A stretch of 43,599 nucleotides of DNA, from positions 1 through 43,599 of the forward strand of contig NZ_FWXJ01000018.1 in the NCBI RefSeq assembly GCF_900176405.1, in the 5' to 3' direction. This DNA comes from Polynucleobacter kasalickyi. Lineage in GTDB: Bacteria > Pseudomonadota > Gammaproteobacteria > Burkholderiales > Burkholderiaceae. The first letter of the stretch is position 1, and the number at the start of each line of letters is the position of its first letter. Below are positions 26,754 to 35,514 of this stretch, in pieces. A model generated the notes under the pieces. That model did no database searches. It had not been told where the DNA came from and was given only the letters and a program-made list of their open reading frames with translations. A program made the translations under genes and the position numbers.

Positions 26754-27920
26754 TTATGCAGATAATTCTTGCATTACCTTGATCAAATCAGACTTACCTT
26801 CAAATCCAATACCAGGCAAATCAGGCATCGTGATGTAACTATTCTCTACTTTCACACCATCAGGGAATCCACCAAATGGTTGGAATAAGTCTGGGTAACT
26901 CTCATTACCGCCCAAGCCCAAACCTGCGGCAATATTTAAAGACATTTGATGTCCGCCATGTGGGATACAACGCTTAGCTGACCAGCCATGCTCTTTCAGC
27001 ATTTCTAACGTGCGCAAATACTCTACCAAACCATAGCTTAATGCACAGTCAAACTGCAGGTAATCACGATCAGAGCGCATGCCACCATAACGAATCAGAT
27101 TACGAGCATCTTGCATGGAAAACAAGTTTTCCCCTGTTGCCATTGGATTCTTATAGTAACTTCGCAACGTAGCTTGGAGTTCATAATCTAAAGGATCGCC
27201 CGCCTCCTCATACCAAAACAAGTCATATTGAGAAAGGGCTTTAGCATATTGAACCGCAGTGTCACGATCAAAGCGGCCATTGGCATCTACGCATAACTGT
27301 TGACCATCTCCTAATACGGTAAGGATAGAATCAATCCGACGTAAGTCTTCATCTAGTGAAGCACCGCCAATTTTCTTTTTCACAACGGTGTAGCCACGAT
27401 CAATATAACTACGCATTTCATCTTTTAACTTCTCATGATCTTGACCGGGGTAGTAGTAACCACCTGCTGCATAAACAAAAACCTTCCGATCTGGTTTTCC
27501 ATCACTATAACGATCAGATAATACTTGGAATAAGGGTTTATCTTCAATTTTGGCAACAGCGTCCCAAACAGCCATATCGATGGTACCCATTGCCACAGAG
27601 CGTTCACCATGACCTCCAGGTTTTTCATTCATAAACATGGTTGACCAAATTTTATGTGGGTCGAGATTTTTGCCCGATGAATCTAACAATGTTTCAGGAT
27701 TCGCCTCCATAACTCGCGGAATGAATCTCTCACGCATTAAAGTCCCTTGTCCATACCGGCCATTAGAGTTAAATCCATACCCAACTACAGGCTTACCATT
27801 ACGCATCACATCAGTGATCACTGCGACAAGACTTAAGTTCATCTTGCTAAAGTCAATATACGCGTTTCGGATTGGCGAACTAATTGGAAGTGTGATCTCT
27901 CTAATTTCGGTGATTCTCAT
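26754..27920 (-). CDS. tarD: Enolase-superfamily acid-sugar dehydratase, probable D-tartrate dehydratase
   Basis: A 388-residue mandelate-racemase-subgroup enzyme. Catalytic residues are Lys181 and Lys183 (VVKKKIGG), metal ligands Asp212 (VDANG), Glu238 (WYEEAG) and Glu264 (TGEN), and base His321 (IPHGGHQMSLN). Each lies one position before the residues I recall for Bradyrhizobium japonicum D-tartrate dehydratase (182, 184, 213, 239, 265, 322). GYGFNSNGRYGQ and GLGLGGNESYPDLFQP also look like that family. The reaction would be D-tartrate to oxaloacetate plus water. No transporter is adjacent; Bug receptors elsewhere in the window could supply dicarboxylates. The symbol is tentative. Confidence 0.75.
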   Translation of the reverse strand: MRITEIREITLPISSPIRNAYIDFSKMNLSLVAVITDVMRNGKPVVGYGFNSNGRYGQGTLMRERFIPRVMEANPETLLDSSGKNLDPHKIWSTMFMNEKPGGHGERSVAMGTIDMAVWDAVAKIEDKPLFQVLSDRYSDGKPDRKVFVYAAGGYYYPGQDHEKLKDEMRSYIDRGYTVVKKKIGGASLDEDLRRIDSILTVLGDGQQLCVDANGRFDRDTAVQYAKALSQYDLFWYEEAGDPLDYELQATLRSYYKNPMATGENLFSMQDARNLIRYGGMRSDRDYLQFDCALSYGLVEYLRTLEMLKEHGWSAKRCIPHGGHQMSLNIAAGLGLGGNESYPDLFQPFGGFPDGVKVENSYITMPDLPGIGFEGKSDLIKVMQELSA

Positions 27921-28203
27921 TGATGCTCCAGGGGTATGAATGGTGGTGGAAAAATTTTAAGCTGAAGGCGGTTCTAGCGCCAAGGTCATTGCAGGAGTTG
28001 TTACTTAGGCTTTTAAAACCCAACTATAAAAAATGGACTTTACTTGGCTAGTAGATATTTGGCAAGTGATGTGAGTGCACGACCTAATAAAATAAATCAA
28101 AATATTTCTTCTTCAAGATAATTGAGCCGAGCGGAGCCGTCTCGTCGAAATGCCCTTTTAAATTTTTAACGTACTTTTCTAATGACCTAGTAAATATACT
28201 GAG

Positions 28204-28824
28204 TTAGCGTTTTTGCATAATACAGTCAGTTTCCAAAAACTTATTCGTTTTTGATTTACGTATGACTTTTGTTTGCCGGTAGCCATCTTTGAGGCAGGTC
28301 AACTTAAGAATTTCAGTCTGGGCTTCTTGATGGATATGGCCTCGATATAAACCCAAGACATTCGTGGTAAATGTGGCAGTTACACCGGCAGCACCAAATG
28401 ATTTAGCTGTCACAATCACTGACGCAGACTTGATAATGTTTCCTTGCTCATCCTTCACAAATCCAAAATAAGCAGGGCCTTGAGCACTCGTGTCATCAGC
28501 CATAAACTCCATTCCGCCAGCAAAACTAAACAGCGCGACTGAACTAAAACATAGCATCAAAGGAATTTTGATGACACTTCGATATTTTGTATTAACGCAT
28601 CGAACTAACACAACAGGAACAAGAGAACGAATACCAACTGCTTTGGCATTTAATACCGAATGAACGCATAAAAATCGACCCATAAAACTTGGTGAAAATC
28701 TAAACTTATCTGCAAATCTTAAAAGTGGCGTATGCATTAAAGCCCCTAAAAGAACTACCGCACTCAAACCCTGCAATAGAAGAAAGAGGGGCCAATAAAT
28801 CGGTTCAGAAATCCAGTTAAGCAT
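28204..28824 (-). CDS. Hypothetical membrane protein with carboxypeptidase-regulatory-like domain
   Basis: A 206-residue protein with two hydrophobic segments (about residues 10-30 and 86-104, the latter after a basic stretch). A C-terminal part of ~80 residues begins GPAYFGFVKDEQGNIIKSA and contains VLGLYRGHI and CLKDGYRQTKVI. That part looks like a small beta-sandwich of the carboxypeptidase-regulatory/transthyretin type, on the outside if the second segment is an anchor. The region before the second segment is basic and poorly structured; a later start near residue 86 as a signal peptide is possible. I do not recognise a named family. Confidence 0.5.
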   Translation of the reverse strand: MLNWISEPIYWPLFLLLQGLSAVVLLGALMHTPLLRFADKFRFSPSFMGRFLCVHSVLNAKAVGIRSLVPVVLVRCVNTKYRSVIKIPLMLCFSSVALFSFAGGMEFMADDTSAQGPAYFGFVKDEQGNIIKSASVIVTAKSFGAAGVTATFTTNVLGLYRGHIHQEAQTEILKLTCLKDGYRQTKVIRKSKTNKFLETDCIMQKR

Positions 28825-29181
28825 ATGTATGTATTTACATTGAAGTTATCATTTATAGCAATATAAGCGATAGAAATAAAGAAGGCAATGGACTAGAAAC
28901 TATTTCACGGATACTTTTATGAGCCTCTAAAACAATCAAGAGCTTAAGTCTCCGATGACGGCAATTTTTCGCTTAACTCTTACACTCTGTATTTCCCCCT
29001 ATAAGTTCTATTAAGCAATGTGCGTTACCGAACAGAAAATTTCTCTTGCGTCAATTAATGTCAAGATTCCTAGGTGTGGGTTCACTTCACCGAGGTAGAT
29101 TTGTTATTTGTTTTAACTCTAAATTGAATTGCCTTTCTAATTTTTTAAATACTAGTATCAACAATACAATCGAGGAATCTC
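28825..29181. other. 357-bp intergenic region, no gene seen
   Basis: Upstream regions of the divergent membrane protein and His-rich protein genes. No convincing open frame, palindrome or RNA gene. GAGG at 29173-29176 is a suitable ribosome site for the gene at 29182. Confidence 0.45.
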
Positions 29182-29430
29182 ATGCCACACAAGGACCCTA
29201 ATCATATTCACCACCAGTTCACTGCCAATTATCACGATCATGCGGCGAATCATCACGAGCAAGCTGCAAAAAGCCATATGGAGGCCGCAAGAATGCGTTC
29301 ATTAGGCAATCATGAGGCATCGGCGAATCATGCGCTTATCGCTCATGGGCACGCTCTGCAAGCCCTTCGTTATAGCGAAGAAGCGATTAATGAGCATGCC
29401 AATATTCAATCATCTGTTCAACGGCCTTAG
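29182..29430 (+). CDS. Small His-rich helical protein
   Basis: An 82-residue soluble protein with 14 histidines, arranged in helical HHxxAAxxH patterns (NHHEQAAKSHMEAARM, NHEASANHALIAHGHALQAL). Similar His/Ala-rich small proteins are common in Burkholderiales and pseudomonads, but no function is known to me. Metal binding (Ni, Zn or Cu) is a reasonable guess from the His spacing on amphipathic helices. GAGG upstream supports the start. It is followed 7 bp later by another small gene, so they are probably co-expressed. Confidence 0.7.
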   Translation: MPHKDPNHIHHQFTANYHDHAANHHEQAAKSHMEAARMRSLGNHEASANHALIAHGHALQALRYSEEAINEHANIQSSVQRP

Positions 29431-29437
29431 GTTGGCA

Positions 29438-29674
29438 ATGCCAAAAGTAGATCAACTACAAGATATTGCGGCGGCAATTGATCATATTGACCACTCCATT
29501 AAAAATCAAAGTATCAGTCTCAGCGCTGCTTTGGGCCTAATCTACAGCATTACTGAAACCTTAGGCGTCATGATTGGAGATCCTGACCTACCAAATCATC
29601 TTCATAATGCTTATGAAGGACTAGCTGAAGTTTCAGTAGAGTTGCAAACCAGAATACAAAATATGAATAAGTGA
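29438..29674 (+). CDS. Small hypothetical protein downstream of the His-rich gene
   Basis: A 78-residue, mostly helical, acidic protein (MPKVDQLQDIAAAIDHIDHS). I start at the ATG at 29438; AGG at 29429-29431 overlapping the upstream stop gives a usable ribosome site. A TTG at 29432 is an alternative start. I recognise no family. The tight spacing suggests it works with the His-rich protein. Confidence 0.55.
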   Translation: MPKVDQLQDIAAAIDHIDHSIKNQSISLSAALGLIYSITETLGVMIGDPDLPNHLHNAYEGLAEVSVELQTRIQNMNK

Positions 29675-29976
29675 CGGTTAATTGTCTCTATAAGTTATCT
29701 TTGAACTGTTGCCTCTATGTTGAATAGTGCATGAGTCTTTACGCTCAATAATGATGGGGTTCATCTTTGAACCAATTAATTTTCAAGCCCACATTCCATC
29801 GGGGAGCCATTGACTTGTTTTTGCCAAATGGTCATTTCATATTATTTATTATGCCTCTTCAGGTCTTTGTGCAACATCAACGTTATCCTAACCTATTGTG
29901 GTCGCTGGTTAATTACACTAGACTGTAATGACATTTCCTTCATGTGTTTCAAAAAATTTTCCAAGGCCTAAAATCT
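29675..29976. other. 302-bp intergenic region, no gene seen
   Basis: Contains a minor stem GGTTCA-tctt-TGAACC at 29758-29773, possibly a weak terminator for the small-protein pair, and otherwise nothing I can support. Confidence 0.4.
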
Positions 29977-30954
29977 ATGTTTTTTCGCTTATCAAATTTC
30001 AGGAACTTGCTGTACGGTTTCATATTATTGTTCTCGTTTAATCCCGTACAAGCGGCCTTTCCCGATAAGCCGATTAAAGTTATTATTGGCTTTTCTGCCG
30101 GTGGTCCATTGGATTCCCATTTACGGCTACTGACTGAAAATCTACAATCTATTTTAGGGCAACCTATTATTGTTGATTACAAGTCCGGAGCAGGGGGCGT
30201 TCTTGGCGCCCAATTTGTTGCACAATCACCTCCTGATGGATATACCATTTTATTAGCCAATACCGGGACCATGGTCATTAATCCCGCAATTTATGCCAAG
30301 TCGTCCTATGACACATTAAAAGATTTTCAGCCGATAGCGCGCACAGCTCAACAACCTTTAGCTTTTATCGTGAATAAAGACCTACCTGTCAATTCATTAA
30401 AAGAATTTATTACGTATGCAAAAGCTAATCCGAGCAAACTGAATTATGGGTCTTCAGGAAATGGCGGTATTAGTCATTTAGTTCCTGAGATGCTTAAAAC
30501 TGAAACTAGTATTCTTATGACTCATATTCCCTTTAAAGGTAGTGCGCCCGCTTTTACTGATTTGATTGCAGGTCATGTGCAGTTTATGGCAGAGTCTTTA
30601 CCTCAAGCAGCAAACTACGCCAAACAAGGCCGATTAAAAGTATTAGCAATAACGAGTGCTAAACGTAACCCTGCCTTGCCTAATATCCCTACGGTAATTG
30701 AAACTGGCGTTGCAAATATTGAAGTAGTAGGATTTTATGGGATTTTGGGACCCAAAGGTATGCCACCTGAAGTACTTAATAAATTGAGTCAAGCTTTCAA
30801 AGAAACATTAGAGTCTCCTGAAATTCAGAAGAAAATGGTAGATCAAGGAGCGGACCCAGCCTATCTGAATGCAGATCAATTTACTAAATTTCTCTCTGCA
30901 GAAATGCCTCGTTGGGCTAAGGCTGTTAAAGATGCTGGCGCTAAATTAGACTAA
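29977..30954 (+). CDS. Bug/TctC-family periplasmic solute-binding protein
   Basis: A 325-residue orphan Bug receptor. I choose the ATG at 29977 (MFFRLSNFRN) with AAGG at 29963-29966; a GTG at 29944 would add 11 residues before the leader. The signal peptide ends near PVQAA, then FPDKPIKVIIGFSAGGPLD, the family's ligand-loop start. Later motifs are KSGAGGVLGAQFVA, GSSGNGGISHLVPEM and MPPEVLNKLSQAFKE. No TctAB genes are adjacent. The GFSAGGPLD loop differs from the first Bug protein (PFPPGGAAD), so the ligands probably differ. Confidence 0.88.
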   Translation: MFFRLSNFRNLLYGFILLFSFNPVQAAFPDKPIKVIIGFSAGGPLDSHLRLLTENLQSILGQPIIVDYKSGAGGVLGAQFVAQSPPDGYTILLANTGTMVINPAIYAKSSYDTLKDFQPIARTAQQPLAFIVNKDLPVNSLKEFITYAKANPSKLNYGSSGNGGISHLVPEMLKTETSILMTHIPFKGSAPAFTDLIAGHVQFMAESLPQAANYAKQGRLKVLAITSAKRNPALPNIPTVIETGVANIEVVGFYGILGPKGMPPEVLNKLSQAFKETLESPEIQKKMVDQGADPAYLNADQFTKFLSAEMPRWAKAVKDAGAKLD

Positions 30955-31264
30955 CCAATGCATGTTTTTTTCTATCTTGATTCTCTGTATATTTGAGTTC
31001 AATTCAGCTGTGATGAGAATGTTCAACGAATACTGATTCAGCTTCTTTTTAATCAACACTTATGCCGATCAACATGGTTTGATGGAAGTTCTATTTTCTT
31101 CTACTTCATGCGGGATTTATCTGTTGTTGTTCCTCGGGAATCTTTATGGCTTGCTGCCGAAGCGACTAGACTCGAGAATTTTCAATCCAATAACCCGCTA
31201 ACATCTGAGGTGGTTAGAGACTCAAAACACACACAGCATGCCTATTTATCCCCTCTATTATTAA

Positions 31265-31307
31265 TAGGAATCATTCTCAATAACATGTATAATGAGAATG
31301 ATTCTTA
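31265..31307. promoter_or_regulatory. Promoter with two Fur-box-like sites
   Basis: TGAGAATGATTCTTA (31293-31307) and, in opposite orientation, TAGGAATCATTCTCA (31265-31279, whose complement reads TGAGAATGATTCCTA) each match the 7-1-7 Fur box with one or two mismatches. A perfect TATAAT lies between and overlaps the second site (31288-31293). Iron-loaded Fur would block this promoter, inducing the cupredoxin gene at 31327 when iron is scarce. Confidence 0.8.
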
Positions 31308-31326
31308 TTTAATAAAGGACTAAACC

Positions 31327-31659
31327 ATGAAAAACACTATTGCTTACACCTTATTTTGTCTCGTGCTTGGGGTTGCCACCTCAGCGAGTGCCAATCAATC
31401 AGAAATCAACATCAAGATTCAAAAAGGGCGCTTCTCTCCCTCTGAAATTGAAATCCCGGCAAATAAGAAGGTAAAACTAGTGGTTCAGAATCTTGATGAC
31501 ACCCCAGAGGAGTTTGAAAGCCATGATCTAAAGAAAGAAGTTCTGATTAAAGCAAAAAGTAGCGCCTCTTTTTATATTGGCCCACTCTCACCAGGTCGTT
31601 ACAAGTTTGAAGGTGAATTCAGCCCAGAAACAGCTCAAGGTGTAGTTATTGTTAAATAA
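31327..31659 (+). CDS. Iron-uptake-type cupredoxin domain protein
   Basis: A 110-residue periplasmic protein with a signal peptide (residues 1-22, ending ASAN) and a cupredoxin fold (RFSPSEIEIPANKKVKLVVQ, TPEEFESHDLKKEV, GRYKFEGEFSPETAQGVVIV). The EEFESHDL motif without a Cys copper ligand is that of small cupredoxins encoded with FTR1/P19-type ferrous-iron permeases (EfeO-like N-domain). AAGGA 8 bases before the ATG and the Fur boxes upstream support this. The permease genes are not here, so it is orphaned in this window. Confidence 0.82.
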   Translation: MKNTIAYTLFCLVLGVATSASANQSEINIKIQKGRFSPSEIEIPANKKVKLVVQNLDDTPEEFESHDLKKEVLIKAKSSASFYIGPLSPGRYKFEGEFSPETAQGVVIVK

Positions 31660-31733
31660 AATGACTTATCTCTATTTTGATAGACCGCCACATTTACACA
31701 TGCCAGGGAATATCAGAGTGAGTCAGTTGAATG

Positions 31734-31761
31734 CACGTAGCCCAAAAAACTGGGCTTCGTG
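31734..31761. terminator. Hairpin between convergent genes
   Basis: CACGTAGCCCA (31734-31744) pairs with TGGGCTTCGTG (31751-31761), an 11-bp stem with one mismatch and a 6-base loop. It separates the cupredoxin gene from the diguanylate cyclase gene and probably terminates both. Confidence 0.6.
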
Positions 31762-31787
31762 TAGGGCCTGAGACATACTTTAGTCTC

Positions 31788-32939
31788 TTAGGGCTTGTAG
31801 ATCCGAAACTTATCTTCTTTTGACCTTTTGGCTTGGTACATTGCTTGATCTGCATGCTTTAGCATGTCTGATGGCGAACTATGATCTATAGGATAAGTTG
31901 TAACTCCAATGCTAATACCCACCTGAAGAATATTGCCTGAGAGCAATCGAATTGGCTGATGAATACTTTTCTTAACTCTATCTAAAACAATTTCAAAACC
32001 ATCCCCATCCACACCTTCGACCAACAAGAGCACAAACTCATCACCACCAATGCGTGCCACTGTGTCACTAGCTCTCACGGAATCCTTCAGTCTTGTCGCA
32101 ACCTCTTTCAGAACCAGATCCCCAATATCATGGCCATAATTGTCATTAATCAATTTGAAACCGTTTAAATCCATAAAGCAGAGAACAAAGTTTTTACCAC
32201 TTCTATCACTAAAGACAATAGCTTGGCCAATGCGGTCTAGCAATAAAAGTCGATTAGGCAGACCCGTGAGGTGATCATTAAACGCAATTTTCTCAAGGGC
32301 TTCGCTTTTACCGTCCATTAAAGCTTCCTCAACACGAATCAGACTGTGGGTGCGTCTTAAAACTAATCCAATCGAAGCAAATAAAATGAGGCAGGCGCCT
32401 AAAAGTGCAATACTTACATCCCGACGTAAATCAATTAACTTATCGTCGATCAATTTAGAAGTAATTTCTAGCTTAAGTCCGCCTATAGGAACTCCCGCCT
32501 TTAACGCTAACCAACGTGTGGTCGATAAATTATTGCTATCGACTGATTCTTCAGCAGATGGAGCTGTAGTCTTTTTATAAGAATAGGTTGGCTTGATTTC
32601 TCCAGTCAGAGTATCACGTTGCATCTCAGACAATACAACTCCATCGAAATCTGCCACCATTATTGAAAGAACTTGAGGATCTGAGATTGCCTGCCTCAGG
32701 CGACTTTCGAGTTGAGCGAAGTTCCGGGCAATAACATCATCCTGAATGGCAATTGCAATGCCATCAGCCATCATTTGTGAGGTACTCTCACGACCTGAGA
32801 TGCGAATATCCCGCGCTCTCAAATCAAACAACCAAAGCGCTATCAAGGTAAATACAATCGTACCTATCGCAATATATCCTGTACCCTTTAATAATGATCG
32901 AGTACTAATTCTAGATCGTCTATAAACTTCAACCTTCAT
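31788..32939 (-). CDS. Membrane diguanylate cyclase (GGDEF) with periplasmic sensor
   Basis: A 383-residue enzyme making cyclic di-GMP from two GTP. A first membrane helix (residues ~20-38), a periplasmic region (~40-173) and a second helix (~175-195) precede the GGDEF domain (~212-383). The active-site motif is GGDEF at 298-302, preceded by the inhibitory I-site RASD (289-292). The substrate loop FMDLNGFKLINDNYGHD is intact, so it should be active and feedback-inhibited. Its start overlaps the end of the PhnD-like gene by 11 bp, coupling translation. The periplasmic region probably receives the binding protein's signal. Confidence 0.92.
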   Translation of the reverse strand: MKVEVYRRSRISTRSLLKGTGYIAIGTIVFTLIALWLFDLRARDIRISGRESTSQMMADGIAIAIQDDVIARNFAQLESRLRQAISDPQVLSIMVADFDGVVLSEMQRDTLTGEIKPTYSYKKTTAPSAEESVDSNNLSTTRWLALKAGVPIGGLKLEITSKLIDDKLIDLRRDVSIALLGACLILFASIGLVLRRTHSLIRVEEALMDGKSEALEKIAFNDHLTGLPNRLLLLDRIGQAIVFSDRSGKNFVLCFMDLNGFKLINDNYGHDIGDLVLKEVATRLKDSVRASDTVARIGGDEFVLLLVEGVDGDGFEIVLDRVKKSIHQPIRLLSGNILQVGISIGVTTYPIDHSSPSDMLKHADQAMYQAKRSKEDKFRIYKP

Positions 32940-33795
32940 CGAGCACCAAAAATTTCTCTAACTTCAAATTTTCTAAGGGCGCAAAGTCACGCTGATAGTC
33001 TGATGGTATTGGCTGAGGAATTTGCACATCCTCTAAGAGTTTTCTACCGTACTCGGTATTACTGAGAGTTATAAATGCCTCCGTTACCCCATTGCGCACT
33101 TTTAGAGGAACTCTAGGATTTGCTATAAAAGGATGTGGGGCATACCCCGAAGTTTCATACAAGATTCTGAGACTTTCTTTGAGAGTTGGCTCCTCACGTT
33201 GCAGGGTATTGTTTACTCCGCCAGCACCAACAAAGTCTCCCATCGCAACCCCACGGTAAGCAGTTGCATGGGTTTTAAGGTATTTGGGTTTGATGAATAT
33301 CCCTTTTTTTGCCAGTTCAGCTCTGATTAAAAGTGAGGCGGCGAAAGCATTTGGAGATGGAAAAGCTATTTCTTTTCCCTGAAGATGTTCAATGTTTTTA
33401 ATAGCGCTATCTGTTTTGACGACCAATATGCCGGTAAGCTTAGTCTTGCCGTCAGTGAATAAGGGAATGTAGCCTTTGCGTTTTTTAGCAATCACTTCAT
33501 GATAGGGGTTGGCAAAGGCAAAATCCGGTTCGCCTTTAAATAGTATTTTTTCAAAGGCAGGAATAGTTTCAGGAATTTCTAAATTGAAGCATTGGCCAGT
33601 TTTTTTGCCAACATACTCTAGGATGGGAGCCCACTTCGAATAAGTCAAAGCGTGTGAAAGTTGAGGAACAATTGCAACGCTCATTTCTTTAGGAGATGCC
33701 TTATCACCAAGGCACGCCCCCCATATGTTTGGGCTAATCACTATTAACAGAATTACTACCGAAGAAATTTGTAAGCTAGTTAAATATGTCCTCAT
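32929..33795 (-). CDS. PhnD-like periplasmic binding protein, partner of the diguanylate cyclase
   Basis: A 288-residue phosphate/phosphite/phosphonate-type binding protein. I start at the ATG at 33795 (MRTYLTSLQI), with GGGA just before it, rather than a TTG at 33864. A signal peptide ends near NIWGA. Family motifs are VAIVPQLSHALTYSKWAPI, LFKGEPDFAFANPYHEV, FPSPNAFAASLLIRAEL and GDFVGAGGVNNTL. Instead of PhnC/PhnE transporter genes it is followed, with overlap, by a GGDEF membrane protein. So it is more likely a sensory subunit than a transporter part. The ligand is unknown. Confidence 0.83.
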   Translation of the reverse strand: MRTYLTSLQISSVVILLIVISPNIWGACLGDKASPKEMSVAIVPQLSHALTYSKWAPILEYVGKKTGQCFNLEIPETIPAFEKILFKGEPDFAFANPYHEVIAKKRKGYIPLFTDGKTKLTGILVVKTDSAIKNIEHLQGKEIAFPSPNAFAASLLIRAELAKKGIFIKPKYLKTHATAYRGVAMGDFVGAGGVNNTLQREEPTLKESLRILYETSGYAPHPFIANPRVPLKVRNGVTEAFITLSNTEYGRKLLEDVQIPQPIPSDYQRDFAPLENLKLEKFLVLDEG

Positions 33796-34218
33796 TTTTC
33801 CCAATATGGCCACAACAACTGAACCTATTTTTATCTTAGCAGACTTCCTCTGTAAATAGCTCAATTCACTGCATCATTTGAAGGCTTTATGTTCAAAAGC
33901 TTAGTGACTTTTTTGCACTGAAGATTATCACTTTCGGTCTAAAGCAAATAAAGACTTTCATCGATTTACTAAAATTTCAAAATTCATTGGCTAGCGGCAA
34001 ACACTCTCCAAGTCTGAGTAATCTTTGAGTGACCGCTACCCCAGTTAGAAAGAACATTGTTTCTATTTAGAATCCCCTTTGAATTTCATAATATGGCGTA
34101 AGGCAACTATCTTTAGTTAATACTTCCTTTTAACTGTAGGGCATTTTCCGGATTAGGGCATATACTAGGCTCCCAGTTTAATTAGAATGAATAACTTTAA
34201 GAAAAGTAGAAAAACAAT
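33796..34218. other. 423-bp intergenic region, no gene seen
   Basis: Upstream regions of the PhnD-like gene and the barrel protein. AT-rich, no convincing frame or long palindrome. The barrel gene has only a weak purine stretch (AAGAAAAG) near its start. Confidence 0.45.
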
Positions 34219-34818
34219 ATGAAAATGAATATCTTGGCTGTTGGCTGTTGTATGTGTTTGTCCTTTGCTACTTCAGTAGCTTATGCCCAGGCAAGCAATT
34301 TTAAGGGCCCGTTTGGTGGCATCTTAGTAAGTTCTGTTGGCTCTTCAACGGATATCAATGGATCGGGACCGGCATTTAGCACGGGAGCCCAAACGGTACT
34401 TCCAACACTTGAAGCAGGATATAACTTCGCGACTACAGAGAAATTTGTATTAGGTGCATCTGTTACTTATGACCTTGCTAAAACGAATGGCGGGAATATT
34501 GCAACTGCAAGCTTGCAAAGTGATAACCATTACAGCTTAAACTTTAAACCAGGATATGCAATTAATGACACTACCTTGCTATATGCAACGATTGGTTATA
34601 ACCATAGAAATGCAACTGTAACTAACGCTGGCAACTTTCCTGGTTATTCATTTGATGGTATTGGGTATGGTATTGGTTCAATGCTGATGTTGAATGAAAG
34701 TATATACCTTCGTTTCGAACTACAAAAAATTAACTACGGCTCACAAAGTATTCAGAGTGGAGTTAGCGCTCAGCCATCCCTTACCGTTGGAACGATTGGC
34801 GTTGGCTATAAGTTCTAA
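34219..34818 (+). CDS. Outer-membrane beta-barrel protein, opacity-like
   Basis: A 199-residue exported protein with a signal peptide (residues 1-24, ending AYAQ) and about eight strands typical of small barrels (FKGPFGGILVSSVG, LEAGYNFATTEKFVLGASVT, FKPGYAINDTTLLYATIGYN). It ends IGVGYKF with the C-terminal Phe used by the barrel-assembly machinery. This is the OmpW/Opa-type small porin-like fold, without a specific function visible. Confidence 0.75.
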   Translation: MKMNILAVGCCMCLSFATSVAYAQASNFKGPFGGILVSSVGSSTDINGSGPAFSTGAQTVLPTLEAGYNFATTEKFVLGASVTYDLAKTNGGNIATASLQSDNHYSLNFKPGYAINDTTLLYATIGYNHRNATVTNAGNFPGYSFDGIGYGIGSMLMLNESIYLRFELQKINYGSQSIQSGVSAQPSLTVGTIGVGYKF

Positions 34819-35514
34819 TAGTTTAATCTGAGAAGGGTGTCAAATAATCAGTCGTCCTGAGAACATGCCGAGCCGTGGCTTGGCAATCTTTGGCACCCCG
34901 TTACTCGTTTTTTTTACAGTCTCCATATTGAAAATCAGAGGCATCGTCAATTCTTGTCGTTCTTTCCCTCGGATGTTAGGCTTAGATAAATAACCGTAGT
35001 CTTCCAATAATGTTCGCTCCCTCGTTGAGCTTAAACTAAATCTTTTATTCAAACTTAAAGTCGTTTAAAAGAAGCCTGTAGGCGTCGGCTACTCTTTAAT
35101 GTCATGAACCTCTGCAAAATTCTCGTTCACAAGTACAAAGAACTTATCTAAAGTAAAAATAATTGCCCTTAAATTTTGCATTCATACTGTTTGCAGGTCC
35201 GGGACTAGCTTGAACCAATTGGCCATGTGGGTCGTGGTAATCTTGCTCCTCTGTTTATCTCTTGGGCACTTTTGGCATTTAAGGTCGTAGTAGCAACCGA
35301 CGAGTGTGATTTTAAAAATAAAGGAAGGAAGGCCACAAAGAATGAAATAACTTTGTGGTTCGTTAGGCTGAGGGCAAAAGCTTTTTTGAAATCATCTGGC
35401 GACTTCTCCATAACAGCGATCTTCACTGTAAGTTTAAATATTCTGACATTCGCAAATCAACTCGGCCAACGATTCAGAAATTAAACTACCTTTTGCTGAA
35501 CTATTTTCAATAGC
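34819..35514. other. 696-bp region without an intact gene
   Basis: Downstream of the barrel gene there is a hairpin TGCCGAGC-cgtg-GCTTGGCA (34866-34885) that may terminate it. Short frames at 34840-35052 (TTG start), 35205-35426 and 35227-35484 lack ribosome sites and full domains. One holds a LysE-like remnant (listed separately). The region looks like decayed sequence. Confidence 0.45.
35313..35402 (-). pseudogene. LysE/RhtB-type exporter remnant
   Basis: The minus frame reads SPDDFKKAFALSLTNHKVIS then FFVAFLPLFL. This resembles the conserved middle of LysE/RhtB amino-acid exporters (FxxGFxxxLxNPKxxLFFxAFLPxF), with NPK changed to NHK. Upstream there is an in-frame stop before any LysE N-terminus, and downstream similarity ends within a few residues. 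About 30 residues of resemblance only, so low confidence. Confidence 0.35.

Noticed and set aside
31108..31323. 71-codon open frame upstream of the cupredoxin gene
   Set aside because: It runs through the Fur boxes and the TATAAT, shows no family resemblance and has no ribosome site.
34840..35052. 70-codon minus-strand frame
   Set aside because: TTG start without a ribosome site, no recognisable domain, and lies in a region with other decayed sequence.
35227..35484. 85-codon plus-strand frame
   Set aside because: It is antisense to the LysE-like remnant, which better explains the coding-like pattern; no ribosome site.
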